Shown here piece by piece: positions 25,926 through 34,711 of a stretch of 64,000 bases of DNA. Source of the stretch: Nostoc sp. B(2019) (GTDB lineage: Bacteria; Cyanobacteriota; Cyanobacteriia; Cyanobacteriales; Nostocaceae); contig NZ_WVID01000005.1 of assembly GCF_010091925.1 (NCBI RefSeq), positions 244,430 to 308,429 on the forward strand. The letters run 5' to 3'. The position numbers and the translations under genes were made by a program. The notes beneath the pieces were generated by a model. The model saw only the letters and a list, made by a program, of their open reading frames with translations. It was not told where the DNA came from and ran no database searches. The first letter of the stretch is position 1; the number at the start of each line of letters is the position of its first letter.

Positions 25926-26987
25926 TCAACTTCGCCCGAATCCTTGACCGCGCGAAACCCTTGACCAGACGAGTAATTCACCATTTTCACCGCCTGCGGC
26001 AAGTAACTTGCCTTGGGGATGCCAAGCTAGACTGGAAAATCCTGCTGAAACACCTGTGATCACTTGGGATACTTGCTTGGCTTTGTTCCATAAACACAAC
26101 CAACCATCAGCAGCAGCGGAAGCTAGAAGAAAGCTTTTGGGTGCAAAAGCGATCGCAGATATGACACCCACGTGATTAGTCAAAACTCGCGCTTCCCAAC
26201 CCAAGGAATCATCTTCCAACTTTTCCCACACTACAATACCTTCAACACTAGATGATGCTAGTATTGGCGCACCCAGTTTAGTAGTAGCTTCTGACCATGC
26301 TAGTTGGCGAATTTTCCCAGGAAAGCCACGCATTACCCAAGGGTCAGGGTTGTTCCATTCCAAAACAGTGACGCTACGATCCATATTCCCAGAAGCCAGG
26401 AATTTGCCATCGGGCGACCATGCCATAGCTACACTGACAGTGGACATATCCAAGATGTATGGTTCTTCATCCCAGTTTGGACTGTGCCAAATCTTGACTC
26501 CCTGATAACCGCTAATCGCTAGGTATTGCCCATCAATGCGCCAATCAATGCCCAAGACTGACGAGTTTTCAAAATTCAGCGTCACGAGAATCTCACGAGT
26601 ATCCGCATCCCACACTTGCACGTAACGCCCCAAACTAAAAGCTAATTGATTACCAGTGTGACTCCAAGCTAGCTTGTCAACCCATGCTGGGGCGTTTTTC
26701 AAAGTGGCGATTAATTCAGTGTCCTGCCAAATTTTGACCTGTCCATCTTGTCCCCCAACTGCTAAAAATTTTCCGTTTGGGGAAAAAGCAACACAATCAA
26801 CTGATTGACCGTTACCAGTTTGTAGGGTTGCCAAATCGCCATCGTTCCACAATACAACTTCCCCAGCGGCGGAAGTTGCTGCTAGGGTTTTACCTTGTGG
26901 CGACCAGGCGATCGCAGTTACATAATCTGAAAGTGTCCCCGAATAATGTTCTTCAAATTCCTTAGATTTGCTGGTTGTGGAGTTCAT
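25926..26987 (-). CDS. WD40-repeat protein
   Basis: A protein of about 353 residues, almost entirely WD40 repeats (recurrent AWSPQGKTLAATS, AFSPNGKFLAVGG, AWSPDGKFLASGN type blades, each followed by VKIW or VVLW strands). These make a seven-bladed beta-propeller scaffold in the cytosol. The start at 26987 (MNSTTSK) is preferred over one eight codons upstream, which falls in low-complexity sequence. It lies 114 bases downstream of the COG0523 GTPase on the same strand and may be co-expressed with it under zinc limitation; a client-recruiting role is inference. Confidence 0.88.
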   Translation of the reverse strand: MNSTTSKSKEFEEHYSGTLSDYVTAIAWSPQGKTLAATSAAGEVVLWNDGDLATLQTGNGQSVDCVAFSPNGKFLAVGGQDGQVKIWQDTELIATLKNAPAWVDKLAWSHTGNQLAFSLGRYVQVWDADTREILVTLNFENSSVLGIDWRIDGQYLAISGYQGVKIWHSPNWDEEPYILDMSTVSVAMAWSPDGKFLASGNMDRSVTVLEWNNPDPWVMRGFPGKIRQLAWSEATTKLGAPILASSSVEGIVVWEKLEDDSLGWEARVLTNHVGVISAIAFAPKSFLLASAAADGWLCLWNKAKQVSQVITGVSAGFSSLAWHPQGKLLAAGGENGELLVWSRVSRGQGFGRS

Positions 26988-27101
26988 ATCTGTGTAGAGG
27001 GCATTGGGCATGGGGCAAAGGGAAAGGGGTAAGGGGGAAAGGGAAAAGCTATCCCCTTAACCTTTAACCTTTTTCCCTTCTTAAGAGTCTTTAGTCCCTA
27101 T

Positions 27102-28073
27102 TTATGCTAGACAGGCGAGGAAATCTTGTTTGAGTTGGTCTGCATCGAGGTTGCGACCGATGAAGACTAGTTCGTTTTTACGGGTTTCGCTTGGTTTCCA
27201 GGGGCGATCGGGTCTACCATCGAATATCATGTGTACCCCTTGGAACACAAATCTATTATCTTCCCCAGCGATATTTAAAATGCCTTTCATCCGAAAGATA
27301 TCTGGGCCTTGGGTACGCAGTAACTCAGAAATCCAAGCGTTTAATTTTTCCCCATCAAGTTCACCTTTGTCCAGTAAAGCCACAGAAAAGACGCTTTCAT
27401 CATGTACGTGAGCATCTTCGCCTAAGAAATTCGGATCAATTTCTAACGCGCGGTCTAAATCAAAGGCTTTCACACCCAACAAAGCATCCATTTCTAATTC
27501 AGAGTTGCGGGTACGGTAGATTTTTGCGATCGCATTCATCGCCCGAATCCGCTTTTCTAATTCATCTAACTCTTCTGGCGCTACTAAATCAGTTTTATTA
27601 AGTAAAATTACATCGGCAAACGCAATCTGCTCTTGTGCTTCGTCCGCATCCCAGTGCTGCGAGATGTGCTTGGCATCCACAACTGTCACCACCGCATCTA
27701 GAGACAGTTGGCTTTGCATATCTTCATCCACAAAGAATGTCTGAATCACTGGCGCAGGGTCAGCTAGTCCAGTTGTTTCAATGACTAAATGGTCAAACTT
27801 ATCGCGCCGTTTCATCAAATTGTTGATGATGCGAATTAAGTCGCCCCGCACTGTACAACAAATACAGCCGTTGTTCATCTCAAATATTTCTTCATCCGCA
27901 TCGATAACCAGTTGATTATCAATGCCCACTTCCCCAAATTCATTGACAATCACAGCAACTTTTTTGCCGTGTTCGTAGGTGAGGATGTGATTGAGTAGAG
28001 TCGTTTTACCTGCTCCCAAATAGCCAGTCAGAACAGTAACGGGAACTGAATGTGTGATTACGTCAGCCACCAT
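27102..28073 (-). CDS. COG0523 metallochaperone GTPase (CobW/ZNG family)
   Basis: A 323-residue G3E-family GTPase. Walker A is GYLGAGKTT near residue 17, the metal-binding CxCC motif is GCICCTVRGD near residue 71, followed by ETTGLADPAP, and NKTD provides guanine specificity. A CobW C-terminal domain (about 220-320) follows. Such proteins deliver zinc to client enzymes or cobalt in cobalamin synthesis. A Zur-like palindrome directly upstream makes zinc allocation under zinc starvation the likely role. Confidence 0.93.
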   Translation of the reverse strand: MVADVITHSVPVTVLTGYLGAGKTTLLNHILTYEHGKKVAVIVNEFGEVGIDNQLVIDADEEIFEMNNGCICCTVRGDLIRIINNLMKRRDKFDHLVIETTGLADPAPVIQTFFVDEDMQSQLSLDAVVTVVDAKHISQHWDADEAQEQIAFADVILLNKTDLVAPEELDELEKRIRAMNAIAKIYRTRNSELEMDALLGVKAFDLDRALEIDPNFLGEDAHVHDESVFSVALLDKGELDGEKLNAWISELLRTQGPDIFRMKGILNIAGEDNRFVFQGVHMIFDGRPDRPWKPSETRKNELVFIGRNLDADQLKQDFLACLA

Positions 28074-28101
28074 ACTCTAAATGCCTCTTGTCTCACCTTA
28101 T

Positions 28102-28116
28102 AGATAATCATTATCA
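28102..28116 (-). promoter_or_regulatory. Zur-like operator upstream of COG0523 gene
   Basis: AGATAATCATTATCA matches TGATAATnATTATCA except for the first base. It is centred about 36 bases upstream of the COG0523 start codon, where repressor binding would block the promoter. Confidence 0.8.
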
Positions 28117-28206
28117 TCCATGATAAGACTTTTTATATTTTTGTGCGAACTTAGCATTGATTCGGGTTTCAGAAAAATAATCGCATAGCTTAAGTTAGAA
28201 ACACTC

Positions 28207-28755
28207 TTATATATCTCGGCAAAGTTCTTGCGGTAATTGTTTCACTATACGTTGAAAGGGGGCAAGATCGTTTAACCCTTGCGCCAGAATCAGAGAGCCT
28301 TGAATTGCAATGACGGCATCTTCGCCTCGCTGTCTTGCTAGCGATTTGTCTAATCCTGCCTCAATCAGCACGGTTGCAATCTCATCAATCCATGTGCGTA
28401 ATAAAGTTTGTACTTTGGCATGAAAGATATCTCGTGCCGAACCCATAAGCAATATGGCGAACAGGCATGGTTGTTGCCCATCTTCATATAGCTCACTGAG
28501 CTGAGCGCACATTTTCTGCAATCGAGTCAGTGCATCTCCTTCACTGCGAAGCGCCTGTAGGATGTGTTGCTCCAAGTAACTTTCGAGAAAATTTAACACG
28601 GCATTCACCATGTCGTCTTTACCACCGGGAAAGTGGTGATAAAGGCTCGCTTTTCCTAAGCCTGTCTGTTGAGAAATTTTAGATAGAGTCGCTCCATCGT
28701 AACCATGTTGCCGAAACAGATTTAGCAGGCATGGAATGTATGTGTCTTTTGGCAT
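28207..28755 (-). CDS. TetR-family repressor
   Basis: A 182-residue TetR/AcrR-type regulator. The N-terminal helix-turn-helix (about 10-50: LFRQHGYDGATLSKISQQTGLGKASLYHHF) is typical; the C-terminal helical ligand domain is generic. I use the ATG at 28755 rather than the TTG three codons upstream. It is divergent from the hydrolase gene, and the intervening 109 bases contain two inverted copies of a 14-base operator overlapping a promoter. It therefore probably represses both itself and the hydrolase-GST-PNPOx-DJ-1 genes until an electrophile or xenobiotic binds. Confidence 0.92.
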   Translation of the reverse strand: MPKDTYIPCLLNLFRQHGYDGATLSKISQQTGLGKASLYHHFPGGKDDMVNAVLNFLESYLEQHILQALRSEGDALTRLQKMCAQLSELYEDGQQPCLFAILLMGSARDIFHAKVQTLLRTWIDEIATVLIEAGLDKSLARQRGEDAVIAIQGSLILAQGLNDLAPFQRIVKQLPQELCRDI

Positions 28756-28779
28756 GGAAAGCAATTTTAAGTTTACGTA

Positions 28780-28808
28780 TTGACTTTAGACCGTTCGTTC
28801 GGTACAGT
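28780..28808 (+). promoter_or_regulatory. Predicted promoter of the TetR-controlled operon
   Basis: TTGACT (28780-28785) and TACAGT (28803-28808) are separated by 17 bases, a sigma-70-like promoter for the rightward hydrolase gene. The first TetR operator fills the spacer. Confidence 0.65.
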
Positions 28809-28829
28809 AAAACCAACCGAACGAACGGT
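28790..28829. promoter_or_regulatory. Double TetR operator
   Basis: ACCGTTCGTTCGGT (28790-28803) and its exact reverse complement ACCGAACGAACGGT (28816-28829) are separated by 12 bases. Each is itself partly palindromic (ACCG...CGGT). This is the form expected for two repressor dimers between divergent TetR and target genes. Confidence 0.85.
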
Positions 28830-28864
28830 ACAAATATTTTACTCAATTTCCCAAGAGAAAAGCT

Positions 28865-29722
28865 ATGGCAACTTATCACACGATTGCAGTTGATAACCTC
28901 AATATCTTCTACCGCCAAGCAGGTTCAAAAGACCTTCCTACAATTATTCTGTTGCACGGTTTTCCCACTTCATCCCAGATGTACCGTGATCTGATGTATG
29001 AACTCTCGGACAGATTTCACTTAGTTGCACTTGACTATCCTAGTTTTGGCAATAGTGACTGTCCATCAGTTGAAGAGTTTGAATATAGCTTTGATCATCT
29101 CGCAGACGTAGTTGAACGATTTCTCCAGACATTAGGGTTAAATCGTTTCAGTTTCTATCTTCAAGATTACGGCGCACCGATTGGTTTTCGGATTGCTACC
29201 CGTCATCCAGAGTGGATTCAGGCGTTGATTGTCCAAAATGGAAATGCGTATGAGGAAGGATTGACTAATGCTTGGCAGCCATTCCGGGATTTATGGGAGG
29301 AACGAACAAAAGCAACGGAAGCGGCAGTGCAAAAATTTCTGAAGCACGATACCACAGTATTTTTTTATACAGCAGGTAGCCGCGATCGCAGCAACATCAA
29401 CCCCGATAACTGGAATCTCGACCAGTATTTTCTAGATCGCCCTGAAAATGCAGCCGCACAGCTTGAACTGTTCTACAACTACCGCAAAAATTTGGAACGC
29501 TATCCCGAATGGCATCAGTATTTTCGTCAGCATCAACCACCAACACTAGTTGTTTGGGGCAAAAACGATCCCTTCTTTGCTGTCGAAGGTGCCAAAGCAT
29601 TTGCACGGGATTTGAGAACCATTGAGGTGCATTTATTGGATACGGGGCATTTTGCCCTTGATGAAGGGGGTGATGTCATTGCCAATCATATCCGCCGATT
29701 TCTTCCTGCTCATACTGTTTGA
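28865..29722 (+). CDS. Alpha/beta hydrolase (haloalkane dehalogenase / epoxide hydrolase-like)
   Basis: A 285-residue alpha/beta-hydrolase. The oxyanion motif is LLHGFPTSS (about residues 31-39). The nucleophile elbow LQDYGAPIG carries Asp rather than Ser, as in haloalkane dehalogenases and epoxide hydrolases. An acidic residue follows KNDPFF and the catalytic His is in DTGHFALDE. It is the first gene of the TetR-controlled operon, so a role in clearing reactive organic compounds is plausible. Confidence 0.9.
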   Translation: MATYHTIAVDNLNIFYRQAGSKDLPTIILLHGFPTSSQMYRDLMYELSDRFHLVALDYPSFGNSDCPSVEEFEYSFDHLADVVERFLQTLGLNRFSFYLQDYGAPIGFRIATRHPEWIQALIVQNGNAYEEGLTNAWQPFRDLWEERTKATEAAVQKFLKHDTTVFFYTAGSRDRSNINPDNWNLDQYFLDRPENAAAQLELFYNYRKNLERYPEWHQYFRQHQPPTLVVWGKNDPFFAVEGAKAFARDLRTIEVHLLDTGHFALDEGGDVIANHIRRFLPAHTV

Positions 29723-29798
29723 GAAAATAAGGAATCAAGCGTAGGGAACATGAAAATCTAACATTAACATCGCTAAATAAAATCTAAAAAGAACCAGA

Positions 29799-30415
29799 AT
29801 GATTAAACTCTACGGTCACGAATTGTCTGGCAACTGTCACAAAGTACGGCTCTTTCTATCACTTTTAAATCTTGAATATGAGTGGCTTAAGGTCGATTTG
29901 ATGAAGGGAGAACATAAATCACCTGAGTTTTTATCGCTCAATTCCTTTGGTCAAGTTCCTGTACTAGTGGATGGCGATACAACTGTTGTAGACGCTCAAG
30001 CGATTTTGGTTTATTTGGCTCGTTGCTATGGCGGCGACCAGTGGCTTCCTTTAGATGCGGTGTCCCTCAGCCAGATTGTACGCTGGTTGTCTACTACCGC
30101 AGGGGAAGTTCGTCAGGGCCCCGAATCTGCTCGTCTGTATTACTTGTTCAACGCCACGAATATCAATATCGATCGAATATCAATATCGATCGAGCTACCC
30201 AGAAAGCAGAATTTATTCTTACGCAACTTGATCAACATTTGAGCGATCGCCAATGGTTAGAGTTCGAGCGACCAACCATCGCAGACGTGGCGGTCTTCCC
30301 CTACGTTGCTCTGTCACCCGACGGGAAAATTGCCCTTGACCCCTATCCTCACATCCAACAGTGGATTGCTCGAATCAAACAATTACCAGGTTATATCCCT
30401 ATGGTAAAGCTCTAG
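29799..30415 (+). pseudogene. Glutathione S-transferase gene disrupted by a 17-bp duplication
   Basis: The first part encodes a thioredoxin-like GST N-terminal domain (YGHELSGNCHKVRLFLS, GQVPVLVDGD, VVDAQAILVYLA). The frame is lost at a tandem duplication of 17 bases (30159-30175 and 30176-30192); the C-terminal GST helices (ATQKAEFILTQLDQHL, PTIADVAVFPY) continue in another frame to 30415. Removing one repeat restores an uninterrupted frame of 199 codons plus stop. As it stands, translation ends at 30242 after 147 residues and lacks the GST C-domain. It is a recent-looking lesion, or a reversible phase switch, in the second gene of the TetR operon. Confidence 0.88.
30159..30192 (+). repeat. 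17-bp tandem duplication in the GST gene
   Basis: Two exact adjoining copies of AATATCAATATCGATCG. The unit is itself built of AATATC repeats, which favours slippage. Confidence 0.95.
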
Positions 30416-30464
30416 AAAATGCTCTCTTGGCTCAACTCATATTATTATCTAATGTGATGAAGTT

Positions 30465-31049
30465 ATGTCACGTAAATTTACACAAATCGCCTTCACTCCT
30501 GCCGTCAAAGCAGCTCAAGAACAACGTGGTTCCCGACAGACCTACGCCCGATTTGAACAAAATGGCCCCGATAACGATACTATCACGCCAGAAATTGAGG
30601 AATTTATTGCTCAAATGGATGGTTTCTACTTGGGAACTGTCAGTTCTAATGGCTATCCTTACATTCAGTTTCGTGGTGGACAGCTAGGTTTTTTAAAAGC
30701 ATTAGATGACAAGACCCTGGGGTTTGCTGACTTTAAAGGAAATGTTCAGTATGTCTCTGTTGGCAATCTTTCAGAGAACGACAAAGCTTTCTTATTTTTA
30801 ATGGATTATCGCCATCGCAAGCGGTTGAAAATTTGGGGACGAGCTAGATATGTAGAGAAAGATGACCAATTAATAGAACGCTTGAAGGTTCCCAACTATG
30901 AAGCGGAGATTGAAGGAGTAATTTTGTTTAAAGTTGAAGCTTGGAATTGGAACTGTCCGCAACACATTCCCATCCGCTATTCCGAACAGGAAGTTGCGGT
31001 ATTGCAAGCCAGAATTACTGAACTAGAACAACTTATCGCCGCTCAATAA
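30465..31049 (+). CDS. Pyridoxamine 5'-phosphate oxidase-family flavin-binding protein
   Basis: A 194-residue split-barrel protein. The fold is indicated by DGFYLGTVSSNGYPYIQFRG (about 47-66), LGFADFKGN, FLFLMDYRHRKRLKIWGRA and the closing IEGVILFKVEAWNWNCPQH. Relatives bind FMN or F420 and act in general stress or detoxification rather than in vitamin B6 synthesis. A short C-terminal coiled coil (about 172-194) ends the protein. It is the third gene of the TetR-controlled group, 49 bases after the broken GST. Confidence 0.88.
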   Translation: MSRKFTQIAFTPAVKAAQEQRGSRQTYARFEQNGPDNDTITPEIEEFIAQMDGFYLGTVSSNGYPYIQFRGGQLGFLKALDDKTLGFADFKGNVQYVSVGNLSENDKAFLFLMDYRHRKRLKIWGRARYVEKDDQLIERLKVPNYEAEIEGVILFKVEAWNWNCPQHIPIRYSEQEVAVLQARITELEQLIAAQ

Positions 31050-31078
31050 TATCAACAATTCACACAAGAGATTACCTC

Positions 31079-31741
31079 ATGTCAACTCATCGCATTGCCG
31101 GGTTTCGCTTGGGCATTTACGTTTTCAAAGATGCTGAAGTTATTGATTTTGCGTCTCCCTACGGAGTATTTTCCGTTGCTCGTCGTTTTGATCCAGAACT
31201 TGATGTGTTTCTGGTTGCAGAAAGTATGCGTCCTGTTCAAACTCAAGCAGGATTTACCGTTCTGCCAAACTATTCATTTAAAGATCAGCCTGCAATGGAT
31301 GCTTTTCTGATTCCGGGGGGCTTTGGTACACGCCAGGAACTACATAACCGCAACTTGTACACATTTATCAATTCTTTGCCTGAAAATTGTTTGTTGACGA
31401 GTGTGTGTACAGGTTCTTGGATTTACGGCAAGATGGGATTGCTGAATGGTTTAGCTGCTACTAATCGTAAGGAGCCAGACCGACTTGAAGCTTCTTCAAT
31501 GGGTAAGATTCCTATTGATCGGCTAGCAGAAATTGCACCTGCATGTCGTGTGAGTCGTGCGCGGGTAGTGGATGCAGGCCGGATTGTTACAGCAGGAGGT
31601 ATCAGTTCGGGAATGGAGCTAGGATTTTATCTGTTGCAACGAGCGGGATACGATGACCAATTTATTACTGAAGTTGCTCGCACGATGGAGTATCATCAAG
31701 CATACGCAATGTATAAGCAAGATGTTGAAGTTTCTGCTTAG
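31079..31741 (+). CDS. DJ-1/PfpI (GATase1-like) family protein
   Basis: A 220-residue protein of the DJ-1/PfpI superfamily. The nucleophile elbow is SVCTGSWIYGKMGLL, with Cys about 111, and AFLIPGGFGTRQE supplies the conserved Gly-rich/Glu region. It resembles the N-terminal domain of GlxA regulators and isonitrile hydratases, but has no helix-turn-helix, so an enzymatic role (isocyanide hydratase, glyoxalase or amidase-like) is more likely. It is the last gene of the TetR-controlled operon, 29 bases after the previous one. Confidence 0.88.
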   Translation: MSTHRIAGFRLGIYVFKDAEVIDFASPYGVFSVARRFDPELDVFLVAESMRPVQTQAGFTVLPNYSFKDQPAMDAFLIPGGFGTRQELHNRNLYTFINSLPENCLLTSVCTGSWIYGKMGLLNGLAATNRKEPDRLEASSMGKIPIDRLAEIAPACRVSRARVVDAGRIVTAGGISSGMELGFYLLQRAGYDDQFITEVARTMEYHQAYAMYKQDVEVSA

Positions 31742-31873
31742 TTTACAGGTATAAAAGCTTTCCCTTGCTAAATAAGTCTTACGAAATAGCTGTAAAGTTC
31801 TATACTCAATAAGTTCTCAGTGATCTAAATTTTGTTGATCAAGGATTTTGTCTCTTGGCGTGAAAATCTCATT

Positions 31874-32782
31874 TCATGCAGAAAACAAAAAATCTTGAAC
31901 TGCTTCTAAAACCTCTGCTGGGTATTCTTCATGCATTCCCAAGGAACCTGGAATTACCACGCTTTTAACTCCTGGTAACGCTGCTAAAGCTTCCATTTCT
32001 GCTCGTGATTTGGGAGGGCTGGATTCTCCAATTACTATCATGAGGGGTACGGATAACGATCGCACAAGTGCCAGAAAATCAGATTGCTCGCGTACAGCAT
32101 CAAGATTACCAGTCACAAAGGCCGCAGAAGCAAATCGCGCTCCTGGTTTTTGAGTTGTTTGCCATTTCTTTTCGATGAAGTTGGGTGTAAGTTTAGCCGC
32201 GTCGGTAAAGACGTGGCGGCGGTACATAAAACTTAAAAAAGATGGAGTGGTATTGAGTTTGTAGAGAGCTTGACCGAGAATAGGCGATCGCACTAATTCT
32301 TTTACCATACCAGCTGTCTGCTGAGTTGCCCCCATTGTCGGTAAAGGGCCCCGCCAAGTGGGAGCTACCAATACAATCCGCGAGAAAACAGCAGGCTCTC
32401 TCTGAGCTAGTTGCAACACGTAACTAGCAGCATGACCAGCGGCAATTACTGTAATAGCAGTATTAAAAACAGATTTGACAAAATCTGCTAAAAATTGGTG
32501 ATATAAAGCTGGGCTATAATCTAAACTGGGTCGGGAAGATTCCCCAAAACCAGGCCAATCAACCGCTGTAACTTGAAAATGGGGAGCTAGTAACCTGGCA
32601 AGTTCACCCATTTCTAAACGTGTGGAAACAGTGCTGAAAGCTGGGAGTAGCAATAGTGGTGAACCTTTACCAAGAGTTTCATAAACAATGCGTAATTGCT
32701 GATTATCCGAGTTCCAAAGATATTCTTGAACTACTCCACCAAAGCCAACAGCATTAGAAGTTGATAATAAGTTAGTAGACAT
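31874..32782 (-). CDS. Alpha/beta-hydrolase-fold protein lacking the nucleophile serine
   Basis: A 302-residue alpha/beta-hydrolase. The fold is clear from LLLLPAFSTVSTR, VTAVDWPGFGESSRP and the C-terminal VVIPGSLGMHEEYP. At the nucleophile elbow the sequence is AAGHAASYVL, where Ser of GHSxG is replaced by Ala. The His near the C-terminus remains. It may therefore be non-catalytic or use another residue. It stands alone, convergent with the DJ-1 gene, with repeat-rich DNA upstream. Confidence 0.85.
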   Translation of the reverse strand: MSTNLLSTSNAVGFGGVVQEYLWNSDNQQLRIVYETLGKGSPLLLLPAFSTVSTRLEMGELARLLAPHFQVTAVDWPGFGESSRPSLDYSPALYHQFLADFVKSVFNTAITVIAAGHAASYVLQLAQREPAVFSRIVLVAPTWRGPLPTMGATQQTAGMVKELVRSPILGQALYKLNTTPSFLSFMYRRHVFTDAAKLTPNFIEKKWQTTQKPGARFASAAFVTGNLDAVREQSDFLALVRSLSVPLMIVIGESSPPKSRAEMEALAALPGVKSVVIPGSLGMHEEYPAEVLEAVQDFLFSA

Positions 32783-32829
32783 CGGATTAAATTTTGTTAT
32801 TTGTCATTAGTTATCTCTTACAAAGTTGA

Positions 32830-33035
32830 GGCAGTCCGTTGGCGGGGTTCCCCCGCTTAAAGGAACTGTCGTCTGTTCGCCTTTGGCGTTGGCGGAGCCA
32901 GACGCTCGTTGGCAAAGCCTCTCGTAGAGATGACTCGCTACCGCTACGCTATCGCCGGAAGCCGACGCACCCTGCGGGATCTTGCTACAGACTTTGCGCT
33001 TTGTCATTTGTCATTTTTTATTTAACAAATGACAG
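32830..33035. repeat. Block of Nostoc-type dispersed repeats
   Basis: The 270-base gap between two leftward genes is filled by short GC-rich elements: GGCGGGGTTCCCCCGC, GGCGTTGGCGGAGCC, CTCGTAGAGATGACTCGC, ACCGCTACGCTATCGCC. TTGTCATTTGTCATT direct repeats follow near 33000-33030. Overlapping open frames in this block are spurious. Confidence 0.7.
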
Positions 33036-33051
33036 TATTAACGAGATAAGT

Positions 33052-33492
33052 TTAGTTTGGCAAGTCTAACTTACATTCCAAAGCTTTTTTTTGCATGGTT
33101 TTAAAAATGTTGTAAAATCCATTAGCGCGGGAAGGTGTTAGGCTAACATTTAAACCTGTTGCTTGAATAAAATCTGGAGTTAGTTGCACGATTTCGGTAG
33201 GAGTAAGTCCGTTCAATCCTTCAATTAACAGCCCTACTAATCCTTTGGTTAGCTGAGAATCAGAATCGCCCTGAAACGCAACCTTGCCATCATCCAAAGA
33301 TGCTATGACGTAAACTTGAGAAACGCAACCAGGAACTTTATTTTCAGGTACTTTATCAGCTTCCGGGAACTCATTGAGCTTCTGAGCATACCAGATTAGC
33401 TGTTCGTAGCGTCGCTTGGGTTCGGAAGCGCGTTGAAAGCGCTGGACAATTTTAGCGAGTGCAGGTGGCAAAGAATCTAGAGTTGAGGACAT
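33052..33492 (-). CDS. sufE: SufE-family Fe-S cluster assembly protein
   Basis: A 146-residue protein of the SufE/CsdE family, which accepts persulfide sulfur from the cysteine desulfurase SufS. The active Cys is in NKVPGCVSQVYV (about residue 52). The length and PPALAKIVQRFQ start, KRYEQLIWYAQKL and GLNGLTPTEIVQL segments are typical. It is a single housekeeping gene not linked to other suf genes here. Confidence 0.93.
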   Translation of the reverse strand: MSSTLDSLPPALAKIVQRFQRASEPKRRYEQLIWYAQKLNEFPEADKVPENKVPGCVSQVYVIASLDDGKVAFQGDSDSQLTKGLVGLLIEGLNGLTPTEIVQLTPDFIQATGLNVSLTPSRANGFYNIFKTMQKKALECKLDLPN

Positions 33493-34112
33493 AACGGAAG
33501 CTGCAATTAATCGGTATCACTTTGAGTGTAAATTATCTTGCTTAGCGATCGCGCTTTCACTTCACTTTGGCATATAAGCTAACCATAACAGTAGTTATTA
33601 GCTACAAATTGTCAAATTTAGATTATTTATGCGATCGCATAAATATCAGTTCTCATTTTGAATCTGTACAATTACAAAAATTTTGTTCTTTTTTTGGCAG
33701 TTATTTGCTGTAATTACATAAGCGTCTAAGAGCTTTAAACTTCTGTACTATATTGATGCAGTGACTCTTCTCATCTAGCGAATATATACTGTGGCGCTTC
33801 TCAATTGACTGAAGTCCAGAGTTTCTATTGTTTAGGCTATTTGCTTACTGCTTTCTATTTTAACGCGTCCGAGTCTCCAATCTGCTTGATCAAGAGTTTG
33901 CCCTCATATTTTTTCAAGATAGACTGTACAGGCGATCGCAAGCAAGACTCAATTAGCCCTTAGCGGCGAAAAAGCCGGAGTAGGAGGCTAGTTATATTAA
34001 GTAGTTAGAATAACTGTTAAATCTTAATGCAAAATTAGGAGTTTTCTGGAATTAACCTCTGAAATATTCAGATTATATTTTCAATCATTAATAAATTTCA
34101 GGAGCAAATCAG
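33493..34112. other. Long leader region upstream of psaK
   Basis: About 620 bases without a gene. It contains three GCGATCGC octamers (near 33545, 33631 and 33933) and probably the psaK promoter and 5' leader. I see no riboswitch or small-RNA structure that I can name. Confidence 0.5.
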
Positions 34113-34373
34113 GTGTTAACTTCGACCTTACTAGCTGCTGCAACCACACCCCTGTCATGGAGTCCTACGGTTGGGATAATCATGATTCTAGCGAATCTCG
34201 CTGCTATTGCCTTTGGCAAATCCACAATCAAGTATCCTAATGCAGAACCAGCTCTACCCTCACCTAATTTATTTGGTGGGTTTGGTTTACCTGCTTTATT
34301 AGCAACTACCGCCTTTGGTCATATCTTAGGAACAGGTATTATCTTAGGGCTACATAACCTAGGGAGAATCTAG
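34113..34373 (+). CDS. psaK: Photosystem I subunit PsaK
   Basis: An 86-residue thylakoid membrane protein with two transmembrane helices (about 17-36 and 58-80) joined by a charged stroma-facing loop. The sequence (WSPTVGIIMILANLAAIAFG ... GFGLPALLATTAFGHILGTG) is characteristic of PsaK, the peripheral photosystem I subunit at the trimer edge. It begins with GTG after GGAG at 34101-34104. A strong terminator follows. Confidence 0.95.
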   Translation: MLTSTLLAAATTPLSWSPTVGIIMILANLAAIAFGKSTIKYPNAEPALPSPNLFGGFGLPALLATTAFGHILGTGIILGLHNLGRI

Positions 34374-34419
34374 TTGTTAGCATCAGCCTTTATTTGATAA
34401 TTTTTTTGTCTCCAACCAA

Positions 34420-34453
34420 GAGCCAGAAAATTAATTTTCTGGCTCTTTTTTTT
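34420..34453 (+). terminator. Terminator of psaK
   Basis: A perfect 26-base palindrome (GAGCCAGAAAATT and its complement, 34420-34445) is followed by eight T residues. Confidence 0.9.
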
Positions 34454-34462
34454 ATGTAAAAC

Positions 34463-34711
34463 TTATGACACTGCTTTAGTTGACTTTACCTGAAATCCTT
34501 TCCCAACACCATAACGAACAGTCCGAAATTCCACGCGATTTGTACCTGGAATATAGAGAGTATATTTTACTTCACCGGGTGTTCGTCCCACATTTCCTAC
34601 CCCAATGACTTGACGCGGGGAAATTTCCACAGTTTGGGAAGATGCTTGACTGTCAAGGGTTGTGACTCCCGTGGTGATGGAACCTGCTTGTAGTTGATAT
34701 TGAAAAGCCAA
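34463..34711 (-). CDS. Small protein of unknown function downstream of a Zur-like box
   Basis: I do not recognise this protein. From a TTG at 34711 it is 82 residues, with a conserved-looking beta-rich part (SPRQVIGVGNVG ... VKYTLYIPGTNRVEFRTVRYG). The same frame stays open about 19 codons further upstream and encodes TNYNRCCLFCGRSGLAFQYQ, a Cys-rich segment that looks genuine, but no ATG, GTG or TTG begins it. The codon TTT at the likely start position suggests a lost start codon. A near-perfect Zur-like palindrome lies just upstream. It may be a zinc-responsive small protein whose 5' end has decayed, or one that uses the internal TTG. Confidence 0.55.
   Translation of the reverse strand: MAFQYQLQAGSITTGVTTLDSQASSQTVEISPRQVIGVGNVGRTPGEVKYTLYIPGTNRVEFRTVRYGVGKGFQVKSTKAVS

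Noticed and set aside
32839..33069. Short frames on both strands in the repeat block upstream of the hydrolase
   Set aside because: They are generated by GC-rich dispersed repeats; such translations recur with any copy of the element.
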